NCBI GenBank assembly: GCA_010021145.1
Contig: RGRP01000050.1
Location: 1-5,910, forward strand
Source of the DNA: Candidatus Fonsibacter lacus
GTDB taxonomy: Bacteria; Pseudomonadota; Alphaproteobacteria; Pelagibacterales; Pelagibacteraceae
Reading direction: 5' to 3'
DNA: 5,910 nucleotides
Made by a program: the position numbers and the translations under genes. The notes under the pieces were generated by a model. The model saw only the letters and a list, made by a program, of their open reading frames with translations. It did not search any database and was not told where the DNA came from. This document shows positions 1 through 4,658 of this stretch, one piece after another (positions within the stretch are counted from its first letter, which is position 1; the number at the start of each line of letters is the position of its first letter).

Positions 1-217
1 TAAATCTTATTGCATCACCAACTGTTAGTATTTTCTCAGCTTCTGAGTCTGATATTTCAGAACCGAATTCTTCTTCGAATGCCATTACTAACTCAACTGT
101 ATCTAAACTATCTGCGCCTAAATCATCAATAAAACTTGCTTCATCTGTAACTTTTGCTTCATCAACGCCTAGGTGTTCCACGATAATCTTTTTAACTTTA
201 GCCGCAACATCACTCAT
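1..217 (-). CDS. acpP: Acyl carrier protein, partial (C-terminus beyond left edge)
   Basis: This is the small acidic carrier that holds growing acyl chains as thioesters on a 4'-phosphopantetheine arm during type II fatty acid synthesis in the cytoplasm. The reverse strand reads from ATG at 217-215 (MSDVAAKVKK...) for 72 complete codons before the window ends. The full protein is usually about 78-85 residues, so only the last few are missing. The prosthetic-group motif GADSLD is at residues 34-39, with the attachment serine at residue 37 (codon 109-107). The following acidic helix VELVMAFEEEF (41-51) is the typical partner-recognition helix. The start is well supported by an AAGGGAG ribosome binding site 8 bases upstream, the strongest in the window, which fits a very abundant protein. 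It lies downstream of fabD and fabG on the same strand, with a 57-base gap. By analogy with other bacteria fabF may follow off the left edge, but that is not visible. Nothing looks damaged. Confidence 0.97.
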   Translation of the reverse strand, partial: MSDVAAKVKKIIVEHLGVDEAKVTDEASFIDDLGADSLDTVELVMAFEEEFGSEISDSEAEKILTVGDAIRF

Positions 218-225
218 TTTTTAAA

Positions 226-232
226 CTCCCTT
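226..232 (-). promoter_or_regulatory. Strong ribosome binding site of acpP
   Basis: On the minus strand AAGGGAG lies 8 bases before the acpP ATG, a close match to the anti-Shine-Dalgarno complement. It fixes the acpP start. It stands out because most other genes here have no recognisable Shine-Dalgarno sequence. I could not identify a convincing separate acpP promoter in the 57-base gap (218-274), which is otherwise plain AT-rich sequence. Confidence 0.8.
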
Positions 233-274
233 AATTATTTATGATTCTTTCAATAAATGAATAAATTAAATAAA

Positions 275-1015
275 TCAAGCCATATACATTCCACCATTAA
301 CATGGATGGTTTCGCCTGTAATATAACTAGAAAGATCTGAAGCTAGGAAAATAGCACAATTCGCAATATCATTTCCTGAGCCTAATTTTCCCATTGGTAT
401 ATTTTCAATAAGTTTTTTTTTAAATTCTTCATTGATATTTTTAGTCATTTTTGTGTCGATAAATCCTGGTGATATACAATTTACTCTAATATTTTTTTTT
501 GCATATTCTTTTGCAAGACTTTTTGACATCGCAACTATTCCAGCTTTTGCACTTGAATAATTAGCTTGTCCGAAATTTCCTGTATGACCAACAATTGAGC
601 TAATGTTAATTATAGAACCTGAATCCTGTTTCATCATGGCTTTAATTGAATATTTGCAAATCAAAAATACAGCAGTTAGGTTTATATTTATTACTTTATT
701 CCATTCTTCATCTGACATTCTAATTGCAAGATTGTCTTTTGTAATTCCGGCGTTATTTATAACAACATCTAATCCACCTAATTTATCTTTGGCTTCTTTT
801 ACTAACTCTTCAATTTTTTGATGATTTTCTAAATTAAAATTAGACGTTTTGATTTTTGGAAAATTATTTTGAATACTTTTGAGGTTTTCAATATTTGTTC
901 CGATTGTAAATATATCAGCTTCTAATTTATAAAAGCTTTCTAAGATAGAAAGTCCAATTCCAGCAGTACCACCAGTTATAAAAACTTTTTTATTTTTAAA
1001 ATTAATTAAATTCAT
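275..1015 (-). CDS. fabG: 3-oxoacyl-[acyl-carrier-protein] reductase
   Basis: NADPH-dependent reductase of the short-chain dehydrogenase/reductase family. It reduces 3-oxoacyl-ACP to 3-hydroxyacyl-ACP, the first reduction of each fatty acid elongation cycle, in the cytoplasm, usually as a tetramer. At 246 residues it has normal FabG length. The Rossmann nucleotide-binding motif TGGTAGIG is at residues 14-21 and NNAG at 87-90. The catalytic set Asn112, Ser140 (in NISSIVG), Tyr153 and Lys157 (in NYSSAKAG) is complete. PGFIDTKM (183-190) and the C-terminal GGMYMA are also typical of FabG. The start overlaps the last 14 bases of fabD and has no obvious Shine-Dalgarno sequence, so translation is probably coupled to fabD. 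acpP follows. Many SDR enzymes look alike, but the fabD-fabG-acpP context and the FabG-like termini make this assignment firm. The coding strand has two runs of nine A (about 413-421 and 492-500). Confidence 0.96.
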   Translation of the reverse strand: MNLINFKNKKVFITGGTAGIGLSILESFYKLEADIFTIGTNIENLKSIQNNFPKIKTSNFNLENHQKIEELVKEAKDKLGGLDVVINNAGITKDNLAIRMSDEEWNKVININLTAVFLICKYSIKAMMKQDSGSIINISSIVGHTGNFGQANYSSAKAGIVAMSKSLAKEYAKKNIRVNCISPGFIDTKMTKNINEEFKKKLIENIPMGKLGSGNDIANCAIFLASDLSSYITGETIHVNGGMYMA

Positions 1016-1931
1016 TAAATTGAGTTATATTATCAATTGTAGTTGTTGTAAGTTCTTTTCCTATTCTTTTTATCATACCAGTTAATGCTTTTCCGGGACC
1101 GATTTCTATAAAATGTTTTACACCATTTTTTGTCATAAAATCTACAGATTCTCTCCATCTAACATGATGGGTAATTTGTTTTGTAAGCAAAGAGGGAATT
1201 TCTTTAAAATTATCTATTGTCTTAGCTGTTACATTAGAAACAATATTAATTACTGGCTGGGAAAAATTTGTTTTTATTAGAATTTGATTCATCTTATCTG
1301 CCGAAGGCTGCATTAACGAGCAATGAAATGGCGCACTTACTGGCAACAAAATTGCTTTTTTTCCATGAGTATTTTTTAGGTCATCCACTATTTTAATAAT
1401 CTTTTCTTTATTACCGCTTACAACAATCTGGCCTGGACAATTATCATTTGAAATTTCAGCAATTCCTTCGCTAGATTTATTTTTATTTATCACTTCATTT
1501 ACCAAATCTAATTCTGCGCCTAATATTGCAGCCATTGCTCCAATATTTACTGGGACTGCTTCTTGCATAGACCTGCCTCTTTCTTTTAAAATTTTAGCAC
1601 CCTCTTTTAAAGTTAAAGAATTCGAACAAATCAAAGAAGTATATTCACCCAAAGAATGTCCTGCAAAAAAACTATAGTCTTTAAAATCTTTTATTTTTTG
1701 TTTTTTTAATGTTTTATAAATTGCAACTCCTACAGTCATTATTGCAGGCTGAGTATTTTCTGTAAGATCTAAAGTTTCTTTAGGTCCATTTAGAATAATA
1801 TTAGATAATTTAAAACCTAAGGCATCATCAACTTCATGAAACACTTCTTTAGATTCACTAAAGGTTTCATAAAAATCTTTTCCCATACCAACATACTGGG
1901 AACCTTGGCCTGGAAATACGATTGCTTTCAT
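1002..1931 (-). CDS. fabD: Malonyl-CoA:ACP transacylase
   Basis: It transfers the malonyl group from malonyl-CoA to the acyl carrier protein, supplying the two-carbon extender for fatty acid synthesis in the cytoplasm. The 309 residues match the usual length of about 305-315. The N-terminal FPGQGSQ (6-12) contributes the oxyanion-hole glutamine (Gln9). The nucleophile elbow GHSLGE (91-96) has Ser93. Arg118 in ERGRSMQ binds the malonyl carboxylate, and His203 in APFHCSLM is the catalytic partner. Gln252 lies in KQITHHVRW, where a histidine replaces the proline often seen before VRW, and IGPGKALTG (277-285) is the usual C-terminal motif. It is the first gene of the leftward cluster and overlaps fabG by 14 bases. 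A perfect minus-strand TATAAT sits 13 bases upstream of the ATG, so the mRNA leader may be only about 7 bases long. No Shine-Dalgarno sequence is visible. Confidence 0.97.
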   Translation of the reverse strand: MKAIVFPGQGSQYVGMGKDFYETFSESKEVFHEVDDALGFKLSNIILNGPKETLDLTENTQPAIMTVGVAIYKTLKKQKIKDFKDYSFFAGHSLGEYTSLICSNSLTLKEGAKILKERGRSMQEAVPVNIGAMAAILGAELDLVNEVINKNKSSEGIAEISNDNCPGQIVVSGNKEKIIKIVDDLKNTHGKKAILLPVSAPFHCSLMQPSADKMNQILIKTNFSQPVINIVSNVTAKTIDNFKEIPSLLTKQITHHVRWRESVDFMTKNGVKHFIEIGPGKALTGMIKRIGKELTTTTIDNITQFNEFN

Positions 1932-1944
1932 AATTAAGTAAGTA

Positions 1945-1974
1945 ATTATAACAAAATTAACACTGTTGTATTAA
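1945..1974 (-). promoter_or_regulatory. Candidate sigma70-type promoter of fabD
   Basis: On the minus strand a perfect -10 hexamer TATAAT lies at 1950-1945. With an 18-base spacer the -35 position reads TTAATA (1974-1969), 4 of 6 matches to TTGACA. Initiation about 7 bases downstream of the -10 box would fall near 1938, leaving only about 7 bases before the fabD ATG. The -10 is convincing; the -35 is weak and its exact position uncertain. It would drive fabD-fabG and possibly acpP. Its -35 overlaps that of the opposing rpsF promoter. Confidence 0.55.
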
Positions 1975-1993
1975 AAAAAAAAAATTATATATT
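1966..1993 (+). promoter_or_regulatory. Candidate sigma70-type promoter of rpsF-rpsR-rplI
   Basis: The plus strand shows TTGTAT (1966-1971, 3 of 6 matches to TTGACA), a 16-base spacer containing a run of 12 A (1973-1984), and TATATT (1988-1993, 5 of 6 matches to TATAAT). Initiation would fall near 2000, just before the structured leader at 2004-2047. The placement fits a leader of about 58 bases. In DNA this AT-rich a -10-like hexamer can arise by chance, so confidence is moderate. Confidence 0.45.
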
Positions 1994-2003
1994 GCCCTGA
2001 CTT

Positions 2004-2047
2004 TCTCGACTTTAATATTAAGGTTGGGATGCTAATTAAAAGCAACC
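2004..2047 (+). promoter_or_regulatory. Structured 5' leader of the rpsF operon, possible S6:S18 autoregulatory element
   Basis: Two competing folds can be drawn by hand. Fold A is an 11-pair hairpin of 2004-2014 with 2019-2029, an AUAU loop and several G-U pairs. Fold B pairs GGTTG (2022-2026) with CAACC (2043-2047), or GGTT with AACC plus an inner GCT (2031-2033) with AGC (2041-2043), leaving GGGAT as a bulge. The folds share 2022-2026 and cannot coexist. rpsF mRNAs in many bacteria are known to carry a leader bound by the S6:S18 complex. I do not see a confident match to that published motif, so the function is inferred from position and structure only. Confidence 0.35.
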
Positions 2048-2057
2048 ATAAGCTAAA

Positions 2058-2390
2058 ATGAATTATTACGAACATACCTATATAGCTTCTCAAAGCTTAA
2101 ATAATAAAGATCTTTCTGATCTTCACCAAAAAATTGAAGATCTTATAAAAAAAAATAAAGGTAAGATTGAAAAAAAAGAGAACTGGGGTCTAAGACAATT
2201 AGCATACCCGATTAAAAATTTTAAAAAGGGTTATTATACAAATTTATATTTCTCAGGAGAGCCTACAGTCATTCAAGAACTAGAAAAAATTGAAAGAATT
2301 GATTCTAATATTTTAAGATTTATGACCATAAGAATAAAAAATATACCTGAAGAAAATTCAGAGCTAGTTCAAAAAGAAGAAGGTAAATAA
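2058..2390 (+). CDS. rpsF: Small ribosomal subunit protein bS6
   Basis: S6 binds the platform of the 30S subunit as a heterodimer with S18, contacting the central domain of 16S rRNA. The protein has 110 residues, within the usual range of about 95-135. It shows the family start YYEHTYIA (3-10), the core ENWGLRQLAYPIKNFKKGYY (41-60) and the final strand ILRFMTIRI (85-93), followed by a short charged tail. The start has no clear Shine-Dalgarno sequence. It is preceded by a structured leader that may regulate the operon. The stop codon overlaps the rpsR start by one base (TAATG), so S6 and S18 are likely made in step, as fits their pairing in the ribosome. The lysine and asparagine richness matches the base composition of the region. 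Confidence 0.97.
   Translation: MNYYEHTYIASQSLNNKDLSDLHQKIEDLIKKNKGKIEKKENWGLRQLAYPIKNFKKGYYTNLYFSGEPTVIQELEKIERIDSNILRFMTIRIKNIPEENSELVQKEEGK
2379..2383 (+). promoter_or_regulatory. Ribosome binding site of rpsR inside the end of rpsF
   Basis: GAAGG lies 6 bases before the rpsR ATG at 2390 and within the last codons of rpsF. It supports this start for S18 and, with the one-base TAATG overlap, suggests termination-reinitiation between the two genes. Confidence 0.6.
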
Positions 2391-2671
2391 TGAAAAGAAA
2401 AAATATTAAAAAAACCAAGAAAAATAATAATTCAAATTTAATGCTTTTTCAAAAAGCAACAACTAAATTTACTAGGGACTGTCCTTTAAGCGGAAAAGAT
2501 GCTCCGGTAATTAATTATAAAAATTTAAAATTACTTCAAAAATATATATCTGAAACGGGAAAGATGTTACCTAGCAGAATAACTTCTGTTTGTTATGCAA
2601 AACAAAAAGAGTTATCTAGTGAAATTAAAAAAGCTAGAATATTAGCTTTATTACCATTTGTAGCGGATTAG
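2390..2671 (+). CDS. rpsR: Small ribosomal subunit protein bS18
   Basis: S18 binds the 30S platform next to S6. The conserved body runs from CPLSGKDAP (31-39) through INYKNLKLLQKYISETGK (41-58) to PSRITSVCYAKQKELSSEIKKAR (61-83) and ends with ILALLPFVAD. The PSRIT segment and the LALLPF ending are diagnostic of S18. At 93 residues it is longer than the roughly 75-85 I would expect, because about 30 residues rich in Lys and Asn precede the CPLSG motif. The start is nevertheless well supported: GAAGG lies 6 bases upstream and the ATG overlaps the rpsF stop. Cysteines occur at 31 and 68. rplI follows after 2 bases, so the three genes form one tight operon. The long N-terminus could be a lineage trait or true translation could begin at an internal codon such as Met18, but the upstream signal favours the longer form. 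Confidence 0.96.
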   Translation: MKRKNIKKTKKNNNSNLMLFQKATTKFTRDCPLSGKDAPVINYKNLKLLQKYISETGKMLPSRITSVCYAKQKELSSEIKKARILALLPFVAD

Positions 2672-2673
2672 TC

Positions 2674-3132
2674 ATGGAAGTTATTCTTTTAGAAAATATT
2701 AAAAAATTAGGAAAAATTGGAAGTAAAGTAAAAGTTGCAAATGGCTTTGCTAGAAATTTTCTTTTAAAAAATAATAAAGCACTAATCGCTTCAAAAGAAA
2801 ATCTAGCTATTTTTGAAAAACGCAAAGAAGAATTAAACAAAAAAAATAATGATCTAAAAAATGAGGCAGTAAAAATTCAAAAACAGATTGATAAATTTGA
2901 ATTAAAAATTACAAAAAATTCTATGGAAGGTGGAGCTTTGTACGGCTCTTTAACTATAAAAGAAATTATTCAAAATTTAGAAATGCATAATTTTAAAAAT
3001 ATTTCTGCCAATATGATTGAACTTAAAGAACAAATTAAAAAAATTGGTGATTACAATGTAATAATAAATTTACATGCCGATGTTCAGGCTTCAATAAAAG
3101 TTAAAGTTGTCTCGGTTGAAAAAATAGTTTAA
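2674..3132 (+). CDS. rplI: Large ribosomal subunit protein bL9
   Basis: L9 binds 23S rRNA domain V near the base of the L1 stalk through its N-terminal domain and extends away from the ribosome on a long helix. The protein has 152 residues, close to the usual 148-150. The N-terminal rRNA-binding domain is clear: MEVILLENIKKLGKIGSKVKV at the start and NGFARNFLL at 23-31. The connecting helix, very rich in Lys, Glu and Asn, spans about 41-75. The C-terminal domain shows GALYGSLTIKEI (87-98) and IGDYNVIINLHADVQASIKVKV (124-145). In the signature region Asn replaces the glycine usually found just after the NFL segment (KNNKA), a minor oddity. It lies 2 bases after rpsR with no strong ribosome binding site, so translation is probably coupled. 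No stem-loop with a U tract follows, so transcription may read on toward dnaB. Confidence 0.97.
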   Translation: MEVILLENIKKLGKIGSKVKVANGFARNFLLKNNKALIASKENLAIFEKRKEELNKKNNDLKNEAVKIQKQIDKFELKITKNSMEGGALYGSLTIKEIIQNLEMHNFKNISANMIELKEQIKKIGDYNVIINLHADVQASIKVKVVSVEKIV

Positions 3133-3137
3133 CTGCA

Positions 3138-3150
3138 AAGTTATTAACTT
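3138..3150. repeat. Perfect 13-base palindrome between rplI and dnaB
   Basis: AAGTTA-T-TAACTT is a perfect 6-base inverted repeat around a single central base. It begins 5 bases after the rplI stop codon and its last two bases are the first two of the DnaA box at 3149-3157. As RNA it could form only a weak five-pair hairpin, and no U tract follows, so it is not a convincing terminator. It could be an operator-like site. AT-rich palindromes of this size do occur by chance. Confidence 0.4.
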
Positions 3151-3157
3151 ATCCACA
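3149..3157 (+). promoter_or_regulatory. Consensus DnaA box upstream of dnaB
   Basis: TTATCCACA is an exact match to the strong R1-type DnaA-binding site known from E. coli and many other bacteria. It sits 55 bases before the dnaB start and immediately beside the expected -35 region of the candidate dnaB promoter. It is the only exact copy I found in the window on either strand. Its position before the replicative helicase gene suggests control of dnaB by the initiator DnaA, but this is inference. A single box is not enough to call an origin. Confidence 0.6.
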
Positions 3158-3184
3158 TTAAAGTAAAAAAAATTATTCTATACT
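3156..3184 (+). promoter_or_regulatory. Candidate promoter of dnaB
   Basis: TATACT at 3179-3184 matches 5 of 6 positions of the -10 consensus. With a 17-base spacer the -35 position is CATTAA (3156-3161), a poor match, which would fit an activated or regulated promoter. Initiation would fall near 3191, about 22 bases before the dnaB ATG. The leader from there is plain AT-rich sequence with no visible Shine-Dalgarno. The -35 position overlaps the last two bases of the DnaA box. Confidence 0.4.
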
Positions 3185-3212
3185 CACATCTTAAATAAAT
3201 TTAAATATTTCC

Positions 3213-4652
3213 ATGAGCGCGGAAAATATTAGAATTTTAAATACCACTAAAGAATTACCAAACAATATAGAGGCAGAGCAGATAATATTAGGATCTATCC
3301 TAGTAAATAACGAAATATTTGACGAAATTTCTACTATTGTTAATGAAAATATATTTTTTGATCCAATTCATCAAAAGATATTTCATTATTTAAATAAACT
3401 AATCAGCAAAGGTTTGCTTGCAAGTCCAATTACTTTAAAAAATTACTTAGAAAATGATCAATCATTAAAAGAATTGGGTGGTAATGAATATATTGCAAAA
3501 CTTACAAGACTTTCTACCTCGGCTTTTCAAGCTAAAGACTATGCTAAAGTAATTTATGATCTTCATTTAAGAAGAAAACTAATTGAATTATCTGAGAACA
3601 CATTAACTGAAGCTAATAATAAAAATTTAGAAAATACTGCTGAACAATTAATAGAAGGAACAGAAAAAAAACTTTTTGATCTTGCTGAAAGAGGAAAATT
3701 TGACAGATCCTATATGTCATTTGAAAAAGCACTTGGTGAAACTGTTGATATGGCTATGCGAGCTTTCAAAAATGATGAAGGGATTGTTGGTGTGCCAACA
3801 GGTCTTCGTGATTTAGACGAAAGACTTGGAGGAATGCACAAAGGTGATTTAATAATTATTGCTGGAAGACCTTCAATGGGAAAAACTGCTCTTGCAACTA
3901 ACATTGCGTTTCATGCAGCAAAAAAAATTATGGAGAATAAACTAGGAAAATCCTCTGTTGCCTTCTTTTCTTTAGAAATGTCTTCTGAGCAATTATCAAC
4001 CAGAATATTAGCAGAACAATCAAGAATTAGATCTAACGATATAAGAAGAGGAAAAATTACACAGGAAGATTTAGAAAAATTTATCGAAGCTTCAAAAAAT
4101 ATTAATGATCTTCCACTTTATATCGACGAGACACCTGCAATTAAAATTTCTACATTAGCAAATAGAGCAAGAAGAATTAAAAGACTTCACGGTCTAGATT
4201 TAATTGTTGTCGACTATATACAGCTGATGACCACTGGAAATTTTAAATACGAAGGTCGAGTTCAGGAAATTGGAGAAATAACTCAAGGACTAAAAGCTTT
4301 AGCTAAAGAACTAAGTGTTCCTGTTTTAGCATTATCACAATTATCTCGTGCCGTTGAACAACGAGACGATAAGAGGCCACAATTGTCAGATTTAAGGGAG
4401 TCCGGTTCTATTGAACAAGATGCTGATGTAGTTATGTTTGTATATCGACCTGAATATTATTTAGAGAAAAGTGAACCTCAGGCTGGAACTGCTGAACACA
4501 TCACCTGGCAAGAAAAAATGAGCCAAGTACACAACCAAGCACTAGTAATAATTGGTAAACAACGACACGGTCCTACAGGTATTATTAATTTAGAATTTGA
4601 GAGCGCTTATACTAAGTTTAAAGATGCAAATAATATAAAATTTGATAATTAA
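3213..4652 (+). CDS. dnaB: Replicative DNA helicase DnaB
   Basis: This hexameric ring helicase unwinds DNA ahead of the replication fork and recruits primase. The 479 residues are normal for the family, with no intein. The N-terminal domain begins around residue 15 with ELPNNIEAEQIILGSIL and extends to about 115; a helical linker leads into the RecA-like motor from about 190. Walker A is GRPSMGKT (218-225, Lys224). The catalytic glutamate is in FFSLEMSSEQL (Glu255). Walker B is LIVVDYIQL (330-338, Asp334). QLSRAVEQR (376-384) and LSDLRESGSIEQDAD (391-405) are the usual DnaB motifs, and GKQRHGPTG (448-456) carries the probable arginine finger Arg451. A short segment around 420-442 ahead of it resembles that of alphaproteobacterial DnaB. 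It follows rplI after 80 bases containing a DnaA box, and alr starts 6 bases after its stop. No Shine-Dalgarno sequence is visible. Confidence 0.98.
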   Translation: MSAENIRILNTTKELPNNIEAEQIILGSILVNNEIFDEISTIVNENIFFDPIHQKIFHYLNKLISKGLLASPITLKNYLENDQSLKELGGNEYIAKLTRLSTSAFQAKDYAKVIYDLHLRRKLIELSENTLTEANNKNLENTAEQLIEGTEKKLFDLAERGKFDRSYMSFEKALGETVDMAMRAFKNDEGIVGVPTGLRDLDERLGGMHKGDLIIIAGRPSMGKTALATNIAFHAAKKIMENKLGKSSVAFFSLEMSSEQLSTRILAEQSRIRSNDIRRGKITQEDLEKFIEASKNINDLPLYIDETPAIKISTLANRARRIKRLHGLDLIVVDYIQLMTTGNFKYEGRVQEIGEITQGLKALAKELSVPVLALSQLSRAVEQRDDKRPQLSDLRESGSIEQDADVVMFVYRPEYYLEKSEPQAGTAEHITWQEKMSQVHNQALVIIGKQRHGPTGIINLEFESAYTKFKDANNIKFDN

Positions 4653-4658
4653 CCATGG

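Noticed and set aside
243..247. GATTC (GANTC, the CcrM methylation site of alphaproteobacteria) in the acpP leader
   Set aside because: Several GANTC sites occur throughout the window inside genes, so one in the leader is not notable without genome-wide statistics.
603..821. Plus-strand reading frame of 72 codons
   Set aside because: It lies wholly inside fabG on the opposite strand and shows no family motif; it is a shadow of a real gene.
2634..2840. Minus-strand reading frame of 68 codons
   Set aside because: It is antisense to the end of rpsR and the start of rplI, both clearly real, with no ribosome binding site or recognisable domain.
3138..3170. Intrinsic terminator after rplI
   Set aside because: The palindrome gives a stem of at most five weak pairs and is followed by A-rich, not T-rich, sequence on the coding strand.
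3133..3212. Chromosomal origin of replication
   Set aside because: There is only one exact DnaA box and no cluster of boxes. An AT-rich stretch means little in so AT-rich a genome. A regulatory site for dnaB is the simpler reading.
3710..3904. Minus-strand reading frame of 64 codons
   Set aside because: It is antisense to the DnaB motor domain, including Walker A, and has no independent support.
4649..4656. TTAACCAT, a CtrA-like half-site
   Set aside because: It overlaps the dnaB stop codon, TTAA-containing words are frequent at this base composition, and there is no promoter nearby.
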